DNA of 63,350 nt, from NCBI GenBank assembly GCA_002470515.1, contig DKML01000024.1, forward strand, positions 1 to 63,350, in the 5' to 3' direction. The translations under genes and the position numbers were made by a program. The notes under the pieces were generated by a model, which did not search any database, had not been told where the DNA came from, and saw nothing but the letters and a program-made list of their open reading frames with translations. This stretch comes from Proteobacteria bacterium UBA7415 (lineage in GTDB: Bacteria > Pseudomonadota > Gammaproteobacteria > Arenicellales > Arenicellaceae). Of this stretch, positions 50,263-63,119 are shown one piece after another (positions within the stretch are counted from its first letter, which is position 1; each line of letters begins with the position of its first letter).

Positions 50263-53200
50263 CTATTCAGCGGTAGCTGACGAATCAGGTTCGCTCAACG
50301 CTTCGAACGCGGCTTCAGCATCGGCTGTTTCTTGAGTCAAAAGAGCCGCTAATTCAGCGTCTTTCTCATCAGCTTCACGGCGAACACGTACGCGCTCTTC
50401 GTGATATGCCAAGCCGGTACCGGCAGGAATCAAACGTCCAACAACTACGTTTTCTTTCAGGCCACGTAAGTGATCCACTTTGCCTGCAATTGACGCTTCG
50501 GTAAGTACTCTTGTGGTTTCCTGGAACGATGCTGCTGAGATAAATGACTCAGTAGTAAGCGACGCTTTTGTAATACCCAATAGTACAGGCACTGATTGCG
50601 CTGGCGTAATCTCTTCCGCCGCTGCTTTTTCGTTCGCTTCAAGGAAACGAGTACGTTCGATTTGTTCACCAGGAAGAAGTCTAGTGTCTCCAGGCTTAGT
50701 AATACGAACCTTACGCAACATCTGACGTACGATCACTTCGATATGCTTATCGTTGATCGTCACACCCTGTAAACGATAAACGTCTTGCACTTCGTTCACA
50801 ATGTAATCGGTCAAAGCTTCCTTACCCTTTAGAGCAAGAATATCTTCCGCTACTGGCGAGCCATCAACTACGATCTCGCCGATCTCTACTGTTTCACCTT
50901 CAAAGACATTAATAGTGCGTCCTTTAAGGATCAACGTTTCAACCGACTCACCGTTAGGCTCTGTAATGACCAAGCGTTGCTTGCCTTTGGTTTCTTTACC
51001 AAACGACACAATACCTGATGCCGTTGCCATAATGGCTGCATCCTTAGGCTTACGTGCTTCAAACAACTCAGCAACACGCGGTAGACCACCAGTAATGTCG
51101 CGAGTCTTAGACGATTCTTGAGGGATTCTCGCGATAACGTCACCAACACCCACTTTCTGACCATCTTCAACCGATACGATCGCGCCAGCTTGTAGCGTAT
51201 AACGTGCTGGAACATCGGTTCCCGCTAGCATTATTTGCTTTCCGCGGCCATCAACCAGCTCAATAGTAGGTCTAAGGTCACGCGCTGTACCACGACGCTC
51301 AGCTACATCAATAACTTCATAAGATGTAACACCTGTGTATTCGTCTGTTTGACGAATTACAGTCATGTTGTCTTGCATCTCAGAGAACTTAACTTTACCC
51401 GCTACCTCAGTAATAATTGGGTGAGTATGTGGATCCCACTTAGCCGCAACTTGGCCAGCCGTTACGGCATCGCCATCGTTAACTTGAAGCACGGCACCAT
51501 AAGGCAACTTATAGCGCTCACGGTCTGATCCGTTTTGATCTTGTACGATCAACTCACCAGAACGCGCAACAATTACCTGACGTTTTTCGCTGTTAAGTAC
51601 CGAACGAATATTCTCTAACTTAACCGAACCATTGTTCTTAACTTCAATTGAAGAAACCGAAGCGCCCGCGTTAGCAGCTCCACCAATGTGGAACGTTCTC
51701 ATGGTTAGCTGTGTACCAGGCTCGCCAATTGATTGTGCAGCGATTACGCCTACCGCTTCGCCCCGGTTAACAATGTGGCCGCGTGCAAGGTCTCGCCCAT
51801 AGCAGCTAGAGCAAATACCAAAACGAGTTTCGCAAGTTACCGCAGAGCGAACCACAACTTCATCAATGTTATTAGCTTCGATCTCGTCGAAATAACGCTC
51901 GTCAATCATTTCGCCTGCTGGCACCACAATCGATTTATCTACATTACTAATAATGTCATCAACCGATACTCGACCAAGTACACGATCGCGTAGTGGAATC
52001 ACTACGTCGCCGCCTTGAACCAATGCTTTACGACTTACACCAGTACTCGTACCGCAGTCATCTTCAGTCACAACCAAGTCTTGGCATACATCAACTAAAC
52101 GACGTGTCAGGTAACCTGAATTTGCTGTTTTCAATGCGGTATCAGCTAGACCTTTACGTGCTCCGTGAGTCGAAATAAAGTAGTGAGCAACGTTTAAGCC
52201 TTCACGAAAGTTTGCCGTAATCGGTGTTTCGATAATAGAGCCATCCGGTTTAGCCATCAAACCACGCATACCTGACAACTGACGAATCTGAGCGTGTGAA
52301 CCACGAGCGCCCGAGTCAGCCATCATGTAGATCGAGTTAAAAGATTCTTGCTCAACAGTCTCACCATCGGCATTGACCACTTCGTCAAAGCCAAGATTGT
52401 CCATCATTTTGTTGGCAATGTTCTCAGAGGCACGAGTCCAGATATCAACAACCTTGTTGTATCGCTCGCCTTCAGTTAATAGACCTGAAGAGTATTGCTC
52501 CTGAATATGCTTAACTTCTGATTCTGCTTGATCAACAATTTCGTGCTTCTCGTCTGGCACAACCATGTCGTCTACACCAATAGAGATACCAGCCAAAGCC
52601 GCATGTCTAAAACCGGTGTACATCAATTGGTCAGCAAAGATAACCGTTTCTTTCATACCCACTCGGCGATAGCAGAGGTTAATGGTTTGAGAAATGGTTT
52701 TCTTCTTCATCTTCTGATTGATCTGCTCAAAAGGCATGCCATCAGGAAGAATGGCAGACAATAGAGCTCGGCCAACGGTTGTTTCGTGCTTAGTAAAGGT
52801 TTCTTCACCTCGAACGCCTGTATCTTCCTCAATCGGTATCTCACGAATACGTACGTGAATCTTGGCGTGCAATGAAACTTGCTTAGCATCATACGCACGA
52901 CGAACTTCGTCAACGTCGTAGAAATGCTTGCCTTCACCGGCAACGTTAATCATCTCGCGAGTCATGTAGTACAGACCCAATACGATATCTTGCGACGGTA
53001 CAATAATCGGCTCACCGTTTGCAGGAGACAAAATATTGTTGGTTGACATCATCAAAGTACGAGCTTCGAGCTGTGCTTCGATAGACAACGGTACGTGTAC
53101 CGCCATTTGGTCACCGTCAAAGTCAGCGTTGTATGCAGTACAGACAAGCGGGTGCAACTGAATAGCTTTACCTTCAATCAACACAGGCTCAAACGCTTGA

Positions 53201-54504
53201 ATGCCTAAACGATGAAGCGTCGGCGCACGGTTAAGCATGATTGGGTGCTCGCGAATAACTTCTTCTAGGATATCCCAAACTTCAGGTGTTTCTGCTTCTA
53301 CTAATTTCTTAGCTTGCTTAATCGTTGTTGCAAGACCACGCAGTTCTAACTTGTTGAAAATAAAAGGTTTGAATAACTCCAAACCCATTTTCTTTGGTAG
53401 ACCACATTGGTGCAATTTAAGTGTTGGACCTACTACGATGACTGACCGGCCAGAGTAATCAACACGCTTACCTAATAAGTTCTGACGGAAACGACCTTGC
53501 TTACCTTTGATCATATCGGCCAAAGATTTCAACTGACGTTTGTTGGCACCAGTAATCGCTTTACCTCGACGACCGTTATCCAGCAAGGCATCCACGGACT
53601 CTTGCAACATACGTTTTTCGTTACGAACGATGATGTCTGGTGCGTTTAGATCGAGCAAACGACGTAAACGGTTGTTTCGGTTAATAACACGACGGTACAA
53701 ATCGTTAAGATCAGACGTAGCGAAGCGTCCACCGTCAAGCGCCACCAATGGACGTAAGTCAGGCGGAAGAACCGGTAGTACTTTCATGATCATCCAGCGT
53801 GGATCGTTACCTGAAGACTGAAACGCCTCCAAAACTTTCAAACGCTTGGTGATATTTTTAATCTTTGTTTCAGATGCTGTCGCTGCCAAATCTTCGCGTA
53901 GACGAATCGCTTCTTTTTCGATGTTTACTTCACCTAAAAGCTCTTCAATCGCTTCGGCACCCATACCTGCTTTAAACTCGTCACCATGTTGCTCTACGGC
54001 GTCGAGATAAGCTTCTTCAGTCATCAGCGTTTTAGCTTCTAACGGGGTCATGCCTGGCTCAATAACGATGTACGCTTCGAAGTACAAAACGCGTTCTATT
54101 TCACGCACTGTCATGTCTAACATGAGGCCTAAGCGTGAAGGTAGTGATTTCAAGAACCAGATATGAGCTACTGGGCAGGCCAAATCGATATGAGCCATGC
54201 GCTCGCGTCGAACTTTAGCTAACGTAACTTCTACGCCACACTTTTCGCAAATAACACCACGGTGCTTAAGGCGTTTGTACTTACCACACAAACATTCGTA
54301 ATCGCTAATTGGGCCAAATAACTTTGCACAAAATAGACCATCGCGTTCAGGCTTAAAAGTACGGTAGTTTATTGTCTCTGGCTTTTTGACTTCACCAAAT
54401 GACCAAGAACGGATCTTGTCAGGAGACGCAATACTGACTCGAATCGAATCAAAGTCATCATGCACTACAGTCGGTTGTTTAAATAAGCTGAGTAAATCTT
54501 GCAT
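50263..54504 (-). CDS. rpoC: RNA polymerase beta' subunit
   Basis: The 1413-aa protein carries the N-terminal zinc cluster [20 protein letters not shown], the catalytic magnesium motif NADFDGDQM near residue 461, and the late zinc-binding [18 protein letters not shown] block. Its length is close to E. coli RpoC (1407). It is the last gene of the rplKAJL-rpoBC block and lies 57 bases behind rpoB. The following gene is not rpsL, which is the neighbour in many gammaproteobacteria; a strong terminator closes the operon instead. Confidence 0.99.
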   Translation of the reverse strand: MQDLLSLFKQPTVVHDDFDSIRVSIASPDKIRSWSFGEVKKPETINYRTFKPERDGLFCAKLFGPISDYECLCGKYKRLKHRGVICEKCGVEVTLAKVRRERMAHIDLACPVAHIWFLKSLPSRLGLMLDMTVREIERVLYFEAYIVIEPGMTPLEAKTLMTEEAYLDAVEQHGDEFKAGMGAEAIEELLGEVNIEKEAIRLREDLAATASETKIKNITKRLKVLEAFQSSGNDPRWMIMKVLPVLPPDLRPLVALDGGRFATSDLNDLYRRVINRNNRLRRLLDLNAPDIIVRNEKRMLQESVDALLDNGRRGKAITGANKRQLKSLADMIKGKQGRFRQNLLGKRVDYSGRSVIVVGPTLKLHQCGLPKKMGLELFKPFIFNKLELRGLATTIKQAKKLVEAETPEVWDILEEVIREHPIMLNRAPTLHRLGIQAFEPVLIEGKAIQLHPLVCTAYNADFDGDQMAVHVPLSIEAQLEARTLMMSTNNILSPANGEPIIVPSQDIVLGLYYMTREMINVAGEGKHFYDVDEVRRAYDAKQVSLHAKIHVRIREIPIEEDTGVRGEETFTKHETTVGRALLSAILPDGMPFEQINQKMKKKTISQTINLCYRRVGMKETVIFADQLMYTGFRHAALAGISIGVDDMVVPDEKHEIVDQAESEVKHIQEQYSSGLLTEGERYNKVVDIWTRASENIANKMMDNLGFDEVVNADGETVEQESFNSIYMMADSGARGSHAQIRQLSGMRGLMAKPDGSIIETPITANFREGLNVAHYFISTHGARKGLADTALKTANSGYLTRRLVDVCQDLVVTEDDCGTSTGVSRKALVQGGDVVIPLRDRVLGRVSVDDIISNVDKSIVVPAGEMIDERYFDEIEANNIDEVVVRSAVTCETRFGICSSCYGRDLARGHIVNRGEAVGVIAAQSIGEPGTQLTMRTFHIGGAANAGASVSSIEVKNNGSVKLENIRSVLNSEKRQVIVARSGELIVQDQNGSDRERYKLPYGAVLQVNDGDAVTAGQVAAKWDPHTHPIITEVAGKVKFSEMQDNMTVIRQTDEYTGVTSYEVIDVAERRGTARDLRPTIELVDGRGKQIMLAGTDVPARYTLQAGAIVSVEDGQKVGVGDVIARIPQESSKTRDITGGLPRVAELFEARKPKDAAIMATASGIVSFGKETKGKQRLVITEPNGESVETLILKGRTINVFEGETVEIGEIVVDGSPVAEDILALKGKEALTDYIVNEVQDVYRLQGVTINDKHIEVIVRQMLRKVRITKPGDTRLLPGEQIERTRFLEANEKAAAEEITPAQSVPVLLGITKASLTTESFISAASFQETTRVLTEASIAGKVDHLRGLKENVVVGRLIPAGTGLAYHEERVRVRREADEKDAELAALLTQETADAEAAFEALSEPDSSATAE

Positions 54505-54561
54505 TGTTTGTTCCTCTGTTAAACAGGGTATGTTGGTTCAGGGTTCGTTCGTCGAGTTGCC

Positions 54562-57500
54562 TTACGAATCTTCTTGCAACTCGATATTTAGGCCAAGAGA
54601 TCGAATCTCTTTAACCAAAACGTTGAACGACTCAGGCATATTTGCATCTACCTGGTAATTCCCCTTAACAATGTTTTCATACATCTTAGTACGTCCACTA
54701 ACGTCATCGGACTTAACCGTGAGCATTTCTTGTAGCGTGTAAGCTGCACCGTAAGCTTCAAGTGCCCACACTTCCATCTCACCAAATCGCTGACCACCAA
54801 ACTGTGCTTTACCACCGAGTGGTTGCTGTGTAATCAGGCTGTAAGGACCGGTTGAACGTGCGTGCATCTTGTCGTCAATCAAGTGATTGAGCTTAAGGAT
54901 GTACATATAACCAACGGTTACTGGGCGATCAAACCGGTCGCCCGTGCGTCCGTCATATAACGTAGTTTGACCAGATGCTGGTAAATCAGCTAGCTCTAGC
55001 ATCGCTTTGATTTCGCTTTCAGCAGCGCCATCAAATACCGGTGTTGCCATTGGCACACCTTGGCGTAGATTACCTGACATCTCGATGATTTCTTCGTCGG
55101 TGAACGACGCAAGATCTTCGACTTTGCCACTGGTGTTATACACTTTTTCTAAGAAGTCACGCATTTGTTGAGCAGACGCTTCTTTACGGAGCATCTCGTC
55201 AATTTTCTTGCCAAGACCTGCTGCGGCCCACCCTAGGTGAGTTTCCAGAACCTGTCCTACGTTCATTCGTGACGGTACGCCCAATGGATTCAATACGATA
55301 TCCACGGTAGTCCCATCTTCTTGAAAAGGCATATCTTCGATCGGTACGATCTTAGAAATAACACCCTTGTTACCATGGCGCCCAGCCATTTTGTCACCAG
55401 GCTGTAGACGTCGTTTGATCGCCACAAAGACTTTAACCATCTTCAATACGCCAGGTGCTAAGTCGTCGCCTGCTTCTAACTTGCCACGCTTCTCTTCGAA
55501 TAACTCGTCAAAGTATTTACGTTGCAGGTCTAAGCTGTCACGTAGTTGCTCTAACTTATCAGCCGCATCAGAGTTGGTCAGATTAATTTCAAACCATTTT
55601 GTGCGCTCAGTTTCTTCTAGGTAAGTCGCTGTGACTTTTTGACCTTTCTTAAGGCCTGGAGCTTTAACAACTTCTTTATTGCGCAAAAGGTTTTCAATAC
55701 GAGCGTACGTATCTTCTTCAACAATTCGGAACTGTTCGTTAAGATCTTTGCGTACTCTGGCTAATTCAGATTCTTCGTTAGCCAATGCTCGAGTGTCTTT
55801 GTCGACGCCGTCGCGAGTAAATACCTGTACGTCGATCACAGTACCTTTCATGCTTGAAGGAACACGTAACGAGGTGTCTTTAACGTCAGATGCTTTCTCA
55901 CCGAAAATGGCGCGTAAAAGCTTTTCTTCTGGAGTTAGCTGTGTTTCGCCCTTAGGAGTTACTTTACCTACTAAGATGTCACCGCCTTTCACTTCGGCAC
56001 CAACGTAAACAATACCAGCTTCGTCTAAACGACCAAGCGCATGCTCTCCAACGTTAGGAATATCGCGAGTAACCTCTTCGGAACCCAATTTAGTATCACG
56101 TGCGATACAAGTAAGTTCTTCGATATGGATAGTCGTGTATACGTCATCCTTTACCAACTTCTCAGAGATAAGAATCGAATCCTCAAAGTTGTAACCGTTC
56201 CAAGGCATAAATGCCATTAGCACGTTACGACCAAGAGCAAGCTCGCCCATGTCAGTAGAAGGACCGTCGGCTAGAACATCTCCGCGCGATATAGTATCGC
56301 CCGCCTTAACCAAAGGACGTTGATTGATGTTGGTGTTTTGATTAGAACGCGTATACTTAGTAAGGTTGTAAATATCTACACCCGTTTCAGAGCCCGTTAC
56401 CTCGGCCTCATACACTCGTACGACGATTCGCGCCGCGTCAACGGACTCTACCTTACCACCACGTCGTGCCGTTAAGGCTACGCCTGAATCGACCGCTACG
56501 GTACGTTCCATACCTGTACCAACCAACGGCTTTTCGCTTCGGATTGTTGGTACTGCTTGGCGTTGCATGTTTGATCCCATCAATGCGCGGTTGGCGTCAT
56601 CGTGCTCAAGAAACGGAATCAAAGACGCCGCTACTGATACAATTTGCGAAGGTGCTACATCGATATACTGAACTTGATCTGGTGTCGCAAGTGAGAACTC
56701 GTTTTGATGACGACAATTCACTAGCTCATCGGTCAAACGGCCGTTCTTATCTACTTCGGCATTCGCCTGAGCAATAACATAAAGACGTTCTTCAATAGCT
56801 GAAAGATAAACCACATCTTCAGAGATCTTGCCCTTCTCAACTTTTACATACGGTGTTTCTAAGAAACCGTAGTCGTTGGTACGAGCAAACACCGCAAGCG
56901 AGTTAATCAAACCAATATTTGGTCCCTCAGGTGTTTCAATCGGACAGACTCGACCGTAATGCGTTGGATGTACGTCACGTACTTCAAAGCCTGCACGTTC
57001 ACGCGTTAAACCACCAGGGCCTAAGGCAGACACACGACGTTTGTGTGTTACTTCAGACAATGGATTGGTTTGGTCCATAAATTGGGACAATTGGCTAGAG
57101 CCAAAAAATTCTTTAACGACCGCTGATACTGGTTTAGCATTAATCAAATCTTGTGGTGTTAAGCCTTCAGCCTCGGCAAGCGTCAAACGCTCCTTGACCG
57201 CTCGTTCAACACGAACTAGACCAACACGGAATTGATTTTCCACCAATTCGCCAACAGAACGTACACGACGGTTACCCAAGTTATCGATATCATCAATATC
57301 GCCACGACCATTTTTGAGGTCGATTAAGGTTTTCATCACGTCGATGATGTCTTGCTTGCTCAGTACGCCTTCACCCGTATCTTCGTCACGGTTTAGTCGG
57401 CGGTTGAACTTCATACGTCCAACGCGAGACAAGTCATAGCGATCTGGGTTGAAGAACATGTTTGCGAACAAACCCTGAGCGGCCTCTTTCGTAGGTGGCT

Positions 57501-58650
57501 CACCAGGGCGCATCATGCGATAAATTTCGACTTGTGCTTCTAACTCATTATTCGTTGGATCTGAACGCAAAGTCTCTGAGATATAAGGACCTTCATCAAT
57601 GTCGTTGGTGTAGATTACATCTACTGACTTGATTTTCAGCTCACGCAATTGCTCAAGAATTTCAGCACTAATGACTTGATTGGCTTCTGCCAGCAACTCA
57701 CCTGTTTCAGTGTTGGCGACATCACGCGCCAATGTCCGCCCTATGAAATAGTCCTCAGGAACAATTATTGACTTTAATTTGGCTTCTTCAATTTCATTAA
57801 TATGACGAGCAGTAATACGACGTCCAGCTTCAACAATCATGGCACCACGTTTCTTGGTGATATCAAAACCAAGTTGCTCGCCACGTAAACGTGAAGGAAC
57901 GAGGTCCATTGAAATCTGGTCTGCAGTGATATTGAACGTATCGTTTTGGAAGAACATCTCAAGAATTTCTTGAGTTGTGTATCCGAGCGCTCGCAAAAGA
58001 ATAGTTGCGGCAAGCTTACGGCGTCTATCGATACGGATAAACACAAGGTCTTTTGGATCAAACTCAAAGTCCAACCAAGAACCACGGTAAGGTATAATTC
58101 TAGAAGAGAATAATAGTTTGCCGCTCGAGTGTGTTTTGCCACGATCGTGGTCAAAGAAAACACCAGGCGAACGATGCAACTGAGCAACAACAACACGTTC
58201 CGTTCCATTAATTACGAACGTACCCGTGTCAGTCATCAATGGCATATCGCCTAGATAGACTTCTTGCTCTTTCACTTCTTTAATAGATTTAGTGCCCGTT
58301 GATTTACCTTCTTCCTTGTTGTAAATCACCAAACGCATTTTAACTCGCAAAGGCGCAGCAAAAATTAGACCGCGCTGTTGGCATTCGCGCATGTCAAATA
58401 CTGGAGTGCCTAAGCGATAGCTAACGAACTCTAGCGCGGCACTGCCATTAAAGCTTTCAATCGGAAATACAGACTTAAACGCTGCTTCCAAGCCTTTAAG
58501 ATCACGACCATCAGGGTCTGCGTCTGCTTGTAAAAACTGACGATACGACTCAAGTTGCGTAGACAGTAAGTAGGGAATCGGTAGAACGCCTTCAGGACGT
58601 TTTGAAAAACTCTTACGGAGTCGCTTCTTTTCAGTGAAAGAATAGCCCAT
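54562..58650 (-). CDS. rpoB: RNA polymerase beta subunit
   Basis: The 1362-aa protein starts [20 protein letters not shown] and contains the usual landmarks, including the rifampicin-region [40 protein letters not shown], and the C-terminal block [19 protein letters not shown]. The rifampicin-region residues look wild type. It is preceded by a 273-base spacer with an attenuator hairpin, as in most rplL-rpoB junctions. Confidence 0.99.
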   Translation of the reverse strand: MGYSFTEKKRLRKSFSKRPEGVLPIPYLLSTQLESYRQFLQADADPDGRDLKGLEAAFKSVFPIESFNGSAALEFVSYRLGTPVFDMRECQQRGLIFAAPLRVKMRLVIYNKEEGKSTGTKSIKEVKEQEVYLGDMPLMTDTGTFVINGTERVVVAQLHRSPGVFFDHDRGKTHSSGKLLFSSRIIPYRGSWLDFEFDPKDLVFIRIDRRRKLAATILLRALGYTTQEILEMFFQNDTFNITADQISMDLVPSRLRGEQLGFDITKKRGAMIVEAGRRITARHINEIEEAKLKSIIVPEDYFIGRTLARDVANTETGELLAEANQVISAEILEQLRELKIKSVDVIYTNDIDEGPYISETLRSDPTNNELEAQVEIYRMMRPGEPPTKEAAQGLFANMFFNPDRYDLSRVGRMKFNRRLNRDEDTGEGVLSKQDIIDVMKTLIDLKNGRGDIDDIDNLGNRRVRSVGELVENQFRVGLVRVERAVKERLTLAEAEGLTPQDLINAKPVSAVVKEFFGSSQLSQFMDQTNPLSEVTHKRRVSALGPGGLTRERAGFEVRDVHPTHYGRVCPIETPEGPNIGLINSLAVFARTNDYGFLETPYVKVEKGKISEDVVYLSAIEERLYVIAQANAEVDKNGRLTDELVNCRHQNEFSLATPDQVQYIDVAPSQIVSVAASLIPFLEHDDANRALMGSNMQRQAVPTIRSEKPLVGTGMERTVAVDSGVALTARRGGKVESVDAARIVVRVYEAEVTGSETGVDIYNLTKYTRSNQNTNINQRPLVKAGDTISRGDVLADGPSTDMGELALGRNVLMAFMPWNGYNFEDSILISEKLVKDDVYTTIHIEELTCIARDTKLGSEEVTRDIPNVGEHALGRLDEAGIVYVGAEVKGGDILVGKVTPKGETQLTPEEKLLRAIFGEKASDVKDTSLRVPSSMKGTVIDVQVFTRDGVDKDTRALANEESELARVRKDLNEQFRIVEEDTYARIENLLRNKEVVKAPGLKKGQKVTATYLEETERTKWFEINLTNSDAADKLEQLRDSLDLQRKYFDELFEEKRGKLEAGDDLAPGVLKMVKVFVAIKRRLQPGDKMAGRHGNKGVISKIVPIEDMPFQEDGTTVDIVLNPLGVPSRMNVGQVLETHLGWAAAGLGKKIDEMLRKEASAQQMRDFLEKVYNTSGKVEDLASFTDEEIIEMSGNLRQGVPMATPVFDGAAESEIKAMLELADLPASGQTTLYDGRTGDRFDRPVTVGYMYILKLNHLIDDKMHARSTGPYSLITQQPLGGKAQFGGQRFGEMEVWALEAYGAAYTLQEMLTVKSDDVSGRTKMYENIVKGNYQVDANMPESFNVLVKEIRSLGLNIELQEDS

Positions 58651-58815
58651 TATTAACCTCGTTTTTTACAAGCTGAGGGTTGCTGAACATTTATTGCCAA
58701 CAACCCAGAAATTTAGTGTGAGAAGACCGTGCGCATAACTTATTACTTTTGTTAAAGCTATCAGTCACGCAAATCTTACTCGGAGTGCTTTATTTGCTTA
58801 ATTGCAAAACAGGAT

Positions 58816-58845
58816 AAGGCCGACGGATTTTCACCCGTCAGCCCT
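58816..58845 (-). promoter_or_regulatory. Attenuator-like hairpin between rplL and rpoB
   Basis: On the minus strand the arms GGCTGACGG and CCGTCGGCC (with one G-U pair) enclose an 8-base loop and are followed by CTTATCCTGTTTT, a weak T-run. In E. coli a partial terminator sits at this same junction and reduces transcription of rpoBC relative to the ribosomal genes. The same role is inferred here from position and structure. Confidence 0.6.
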
Positions 58846-58923
58846 ACACTTTACCTGTCTATATGAGAGCATCCGCAAATACCATTAAGGTCTCCGCAGG
58901 GCTCGATAAGAACTAACAAGTCC

Positions 58924-59295
58924 TTATTTCAACTCAACAGATGCGCCGGCTTCTTCAAGAGTCTTCTTCAACTCTTCAGCTTCGCCCTTAGAAATACCTT
59001 CCTTCAGAGCTGCTGGTGCACTTTCAACCAATTCTTTAGCTTCTTTCAGGCCAAGACCTGTTGCGCTACGAACGGCTTTAATTACACCAACTTTATTTTC
59101 GCCGAAACTGGCTAATACTACGTCGAACTCTGTCTTTTCTTCAGCAGCTGCTTCGCCACCGCCCGCAGGGGCAGCAACAGCAACAGCAGCGGCAGCTGCC
59201 GATACGCCGAATTTTTCTTCCATTTCTGAAATTAGCTCAGAAAGTTCAAGAACAGACATTGATGCTATTGCATCCAAGATATCTTGCTTACTCAT
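58924..59295 (-). CDS. rplL: 50S ribosomal protein L7/L12
   Basis: The 123-aa protein has the standard N-terminal dimer domain ([23 protein letters not shown]), the flexible alanine-rich hinge, and the C-terminal domain with [23 protein letters not shown] and [10 protein letters not shown]. It forms the ribosomal stalk that recruits translation factors. It follows rplJ by 53 bases in the same operon. Confidence 0.99.
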   Translation of the reverse strand: MSKQDILDAIASMSVLELSELISEMEEKFGVSAAAAAVAVAAPAGGGEAAAEEKTEFDVVLASFGENKVGVIKAVRSATGLGLKEAKELVESAPAALKEGISKGEAEELKKTLEEAGASVELK

Positions 59296-59348
59296 TTGTA
59301 AAACCTCAATTAATTAAAACTGGTAGAAACTCATCGCAACGGAGGCCG

Positions 59349-59870
59349 TTAGGCTTCCTTGGCGTCTCTCACTGCTGCTAAACCACGAACAAACTTAGTT
59401 GGAACCTCGTTAAGCGTTTGAACAAACTTGGCAATAGGCGCTTGCATAGTGCCTAGAAGCTTGGCCAACAACTCTTCGCGACTCGGAAGTTGTGCTAGTG
59501 CTTTAATTTCCGCTTCATTCAATAAAGATCCGGCCATAGAGCCAGCTTTAATGTTTAAAGCATCGAACTGCTTGGCATACTTATCAAGTATTTTGGCAAC
59601 GGCAACGGGATCTTCCGAAGCTGCAAACGCCAAAGGACCGATTAGTAGTTCATCCAAACATTCAAAATCAGTACCCTTTACTGCACGTCGCAATAGTGTG
59701 TTTTTAACCACTCTTACAAACACGTTATTGTCATGCGCGTCACGACGAAGAACTTTCATTTGTTCAACAGTCATGCCGCGATATTCAGCAATAACGGCAG
59801 CGGTAGAGTTACTTACCACAGCAGAGACGTCTTCTACGACCTGTTTCTTTTGACTAAGATTTAGGCTCAT
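59349..59870 (-). CDS. rplJ: 50S ribosomal protein L10
   Basis: The 173-aa protein has the L10 blocks [28 protein letters not shown] and the C-terminal helices that hold L7/L12 dimers. It anchors the stalk on 23S rRNA and represses its own operon by binding the leader. The leader is recognisable just upstream. Confidence 0.98.
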   Translation of the reverse strand: MSLNLSQKKQVVEDVSAVVSNSTAAVIAEYRGMTVEQMKVLRRDAHDNNVFVRVVKNTLLRRAVKGTDFECLDELLIGPLAFAASEDPVAVAKILDKYAKQFDALNIKAGSMAGSLLNEAEIKALAQLPSREELLAKLLGTMQAPIAKFVQTLNEVPTKFVRGLAAVRDAKEA

Positions 59871-59899
59871 ATTAGAGCTACCTCCAGTTTTGGCACCCT

Positions 59900-60030
59900 A
59901 ACCGTCAGTTCTACAAAATGGGCATAAGCCCGATTGAAATGAACGATTGTTTGGGGACACCATCTACGCAGGATTACCATATGGATTAAGGTAAAAACAC
60001 TCCTGCGGTCTTTGACACATCCAAACCTAA
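59900..60030 (-). promoter_or_regulatory. Ribosomal protein L10 leader (autoregulatory mRNA element)
   Basis: In the 211-base rplA-rplJ spacer the minus strand holds CGCAGGA (60001-60007) pairing with TCCTGCG (59967-59973), followed by TAGATGGTGTCC. This arrangement, a long hairpin followed by a GTAGA-type segment, matches what I recall of the L10 leader, where L10-(L7/L12) binds to repress translation. The exact limits are approximate. Confidence 0.65.
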
Positions 60031-60081
60031 TCAAACTTCGACCAGGCCTGAACACCCAATGTGGAACTTACTCGACTAACC

Positions 60082-60777
60082 CTAAAATTGGGGTAGCGTT
60101 GCACGATCCACACGAACACCTGGCCCCATAGAACTGGAGACAGATACTCGCTTAAAGTACTGACCTTTAGCCGTTGCCGGCTTGGCCTTATGTAGCGCTT
60201 GCATTAGCGCATGAAAATTTTCACTCAACTGCTCAGCAGAAAACGACGCTTTTCCGATAGTGCAATGAATAATGCCCGCCTTATCAATGCGAAATTGAAC
60301 TTGGCCAGCTTTAGCATTTCTAACAGCCGTCGCAACGTCTGGCGTTACCGTGCCGGTCTTTGGGTTAGGCATAAGGCCACGAGGGCCTAAAATTTGGCCT
60401 AATTGACCAACAACACGCATAGCGTCTGGACTTGCCACAACAACATCAAAATCCATCTCGCCTTTTTTAACTTTCTCAGCAAGATCGTCCATTCCAACAA
60501 TATCTGCTCCAGCTTCTTTCGCCTTCTCAACATTGTCACCGTCGGTGAACACTGCAACACGAACAGTTTTACCTGTGCCGTTAGGAAGAACCGTTGCGCC
60601 GCGAACAGCTTGATCTGATTTACGTGCTTCGATGCCTAAGTTGATGGCGACGTCTACGCCTTCATCAAACTTTGCAGAAGCGGTATCTTTTACCAACGAA
60701 AAGACTTCATCCAAAGGATAGAAGCTTTCAGGATTTACTTTTTCGGCCAGAATTTTGGCTCTTTTGCTCATCTTCAT
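60082..60777 (-). CDS. rplA: 50S ribosomal protein L1
   Basis: The 231-aa protein has the L1 blocks [39 protein letters not shown] and the signature [20 protein letters not shown]. It binds 23S rRNA at the L1 stalk and, in many bacteria, its own mRNA. It is 5 bases behind rplK. Confidence 0.99.
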   Translation of the reverse strand: MKMSKRAKILAEKVNPESFYPLDEVFSLVKDTASAKFDEGVDVAINLGIEARKSDQAVRGATVLPNGTGKTVRVAVFTDGDNVEKAKEAGADIVGMDDLAEKVKKGEMDFDVVVASPDAMRVVGQLGQILGPRGLMPNPKTGTVTPDVATAVRNAKAGQVQFRIDKAGIIHCTIGKASFSAEQLSENFHALMQALHKAKPATAKGQYFKRVSVSSSMGPGVRVDRATLPQF

Positions 60778-60782
60778 CGTGA

Positions 60783-61211
60783 TTAACCCTTTACGTCTAA
60801 GCCCATACTACGGGCAGAGCCTGCAATAATCTTAACCGCTTGGTCTAGATCATACGCATTTAAATCAGCCATTTTAGCTGTGGCGATCTCTTCAAGTTGA
60901 GCACGTGTTACGCTGCCCACTTTCTCTAGGTGCGGCACGCCGCTTCCTTTAGCGACACCAGCAGCTTTCTTTAACAGAACCGAAGCTGGTGGCGTTTTCA
61001 TGATGTAGGTAAAGCTCTTATCACTGTAAACAGTGATAACGACTGGAATCGGAAGGCCCTTTTCCATTTCACCTGTTGCCGCGTTGAAGGCTTTACAGAA
61101 TTCCATGATGTTCACGCCGTGCTGACCCAATGCTGGGCCTACGGGAGGACTTGGATTAGCAGCACCCGCAGGTACTTGCAGCTTTATTAAAGCATCGACT
61201 TTCTTAGCCAT
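60783..61211 (-). CDS. rplK: 50S ribosomal protein L11
   Basis: The 142-aa protein has the typical start [20 protein letters not shown], then [20 protein letters not shown] and the C-terminal GTA-centre binding domain. It sits first in the rplKAJL-rpoBC order, separated from nusG by a 349-base leader region. Confidence 0.99.
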   Translation of the reverse strand: MAKKVDALIKLQVPAGAANPSPPVGPALGQHGVNIMEFCKAFNAATGEMEKGLPIPVVITVYSDKSFTYIMKTPPASVLLKKAAGVAKGSGVPHLEKVGSVTRAQLEEIATAKMADLNAYDLDQAVKIIAGSARSMGLDVKG

Positions 61212-61560
61212 ATTTTACTCCGCAGAGCCCAATTAAGTATGAGCTCGTTATGGGTGCAAACGTCCTTTATTATCGGACTCCCCGGTTAAACGTATTGTTC
61301 AAACACCTGCCTTCTAGACAGACACCAAACATTTACCTCTTTCTGCCTGCCAATAGATCTTGATTACAAGCTACTAGCGCAACGAATCAGCAGTCTTAGA
61401 ACCTGTTGCCTGCTTAATAAACAGCACAAAAACTAAGACTAATGACTAAACCCTTAAATTCGGGTGCGCACCTTAACGCAAAACCCAAAAGAATACAGCT
61501 TAAAATGAACGTTTTATTCAAAAACAGTCGGTTTGAATCAACCCTTCTCTACTTGGCCGT
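61212..61560. other. Leader region between nusG and rplK
   Basis: This gap holds no reading frame of interest. It is expected to carry the rplK promoter and leader, on the minus strand. The AT-rich part between 61440 and 61530 is a plausible promoter area, but no clear -35/-10 pair could be fixed. No terminator for nusG is visible, so transcription may run through. Confidence 0.4.
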
Positions 61561-62172
61561 CTAACCTTTCTCTACTTGACCAAAATCGAGCTCAACCGGC
61601 GTCGAACGTCCGAAAATAGAAACAGCAACACGCAACTTCGACTTCTCGTAGTTAACGTCTTCAACAGTACCGTTAAAGTCAGCGAATGGGCCTTCTGTAA
61701 CACGCACCAATTCGCCAGGCTCGAATGAAAATTTGTGCTTAGGTGAATCAGCACCGTCTTCAACTTGACGTAAAATAGCCAATGCTTCAGCGTCGGTAAG
61801 CGGCGTAGGGTCAGAGGCCTTACCACCGATAAAACCTGAAACTCGTGGAGTACTCTTGACCAAATGCCATGACTCATCATTCATCTTCATCTGAACGAGA
61901 ACATAACCAGGATAGAACTTACGTTCGCTGGTTCGTTTCTGACCGGCACGCATCTCAACCACTTCTTCAGTCGGCACCAATATTTGACCAAAGAACTCTT
62001 GCAGCCCCAAGCGATCAATCCGCTCCTGGAGCGCTAATTGAACGCGCTTCTCATAATTAGAGAACGCTTGAACAACATACCAATCCATACCCTCTGCAGC
62101 ATCAGGCTGAACTTCAGCTTGATCGACTTGAGTTGCATCTTCGATCGGATCATTTACGGTTTCGTCATTCAT
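61561..62172 (-). CDS. nusG: Transcription termination/antitermination factor NusG
   Basis: The 203-aa product has the NGN domain starting [20 protein letters not shown] and the KOW domain with [21 protein letters not shown]. An acidic leader of 28 residues precedes the normal start of the fold; an internal Met at residue 29 exists but has a badly spaced ribosome binding site. NusG links RNA polymerase to Rho and the ribosome. It is downstream of secE, as usual. Confidence 0.97.
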   Translation of the reverse strand: MNDETVNDPIEDATQVDQAEVQPDAAEGMDWYVVQAFSNYEKRVQLALQERIDRLGLQEFFGQILVPTEEVVEMRAGQKRTSERKFYPGYVLVQMKMNDESWHLVKSTPRVSGFIGGKASDPTPLTDAEALAILRQVEDGADSPKHKFSFEPGELVRVTEGPFADFNGTVEDVNYEKSKLRVAVSIFGRSTPVELDFGQVEKG

Positions 62173-62300
62173 GGTAGTAGTCTTTTATATTTAACAGCCA
62201 ATCAGTTGATAGCGGTTAGTTTAAGCTATTGGGTAAAGCTCTTGGGAGAAGCTCTTAGTTGGCTGCATAAAAAGGCATTGGCATCAATATGAATCAACGC

Positions 62301-62666
62301 CTAGGAATCAACGCCTAGAAGCCAGTCATAAACAAGTTCAAATACAACCGCATCTATCGCCCACAAAAACAGCGCTATCACCACAACCAAAACCAATACG
62401 ATTAAAGTCATCTGACGTGCTTCTTGACCCGTCGGCCAAACCATTTTGCGCAACTCTGTACGCGAGCCTTTTGCGAACTCTAAAAACGAAGCGCCCGTTT
62501 CTGATGCAAGCACGACTCCCGCCGCGGCAATGATCGAAACCAAGACAAGCCCTACGCGCAATAGAATAGAAACATCGAGGCCCATCCAAACAGGTAGCTG
62601 GTAGTAACCATAAACGCCACCGATCAAAATAAGTGCCGCTAAAGCCAGTTTAATTTTATCTATCAT
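62301..62666 (-). CDS. secE: Preprotein translocase subunit SecE
   Basis: The 121-aa product has three membrane helices and the conserved cytoplasmic block KGSRTELRKMVWPTGQEARQMT before the last helix. This is the three-helix form seen in gammaproteobacteria. SecE clamps SecY. It lies 128 bases before nusG and after tRNA-Trp, the usual arrangement. Confidence 0.96.
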   Translation of the reverse strand: MIDKIKLALAALILIGGVYGYYQLPVWMGLDVSILLRVGLVLVSIIAAAGVVLASETGASFLEFAKGSRTELRKMVWPTGQEARQMTLIVLVLVVVIALFLWAIDAVVFELVYDWLLGVDS

Positions 62667-62872
62667 CAGCCTTTTTAACCCGTCTAGGTAATAACGATTA
62701 GGTAATAACTCTTATATGAGCTCAAGTAAGTCTTAAAATCTCTCAAAAGCTCTTCAAAAAAACCAAAGAGCTTACAAGAACTTCAAACGCCCATCCATCT
62801 ACGAAAATGCAGTGCTTCAAGATATTTCTGAACCACAAACCTCGAACAAACAACTAATTCACTAAGCAGTCA

Positions 62873-62948
62873 TGGCAGGCCAGGAGGGAATCGAACCCCC
62901 AACCTACGGTTTTGGAGACCGTCGCTCTGCCAATTGAGCTACTGGCCT
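62873..62948 (-). tRNA. tRNA-Trp (anticodon CCA)
   Basis: On the minus strand a 76-base cloverleaf begins AGGCCAG, pairs with CTGGCCT near the 3' end, and terminates in an encoded CCA. The anticodon loop is CTCCAAA, giving CCA, and the T-loop TTCGATT is present. It sits between tuf and secE, as in many gammaproteobacteria. Confidence 0.97.
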
Positions 62949-63006
62949 AGACTGAAAACTTTAGCTAAATCAATAAATTATCGCGATTTTTGCTTATTAA
63001 GTACGC

Positions 63007-63037
63007 AAAAAGGTGCGCTAATATACATTAGCGCACC
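63007..63037 (-). terminator. Rho-independent terminator of tuf
   Basis: On the minus strand a perfect 11-bp stem (arms 63012-63022 and 63027-63037) with a 4-base loop is followed by TTTTT. It lies about 80 bases after the tuf stop codon and upstream of tRNA-Trp. Confidence 0.92.
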
Positions 63038-63119
63038 CGATTAATCCAGACCTATATTAGCGTTATACAGCACTAGCACTAAGCTTTTGCTATACGCCTC
63101 AACAAGCCCTTAAAATTGA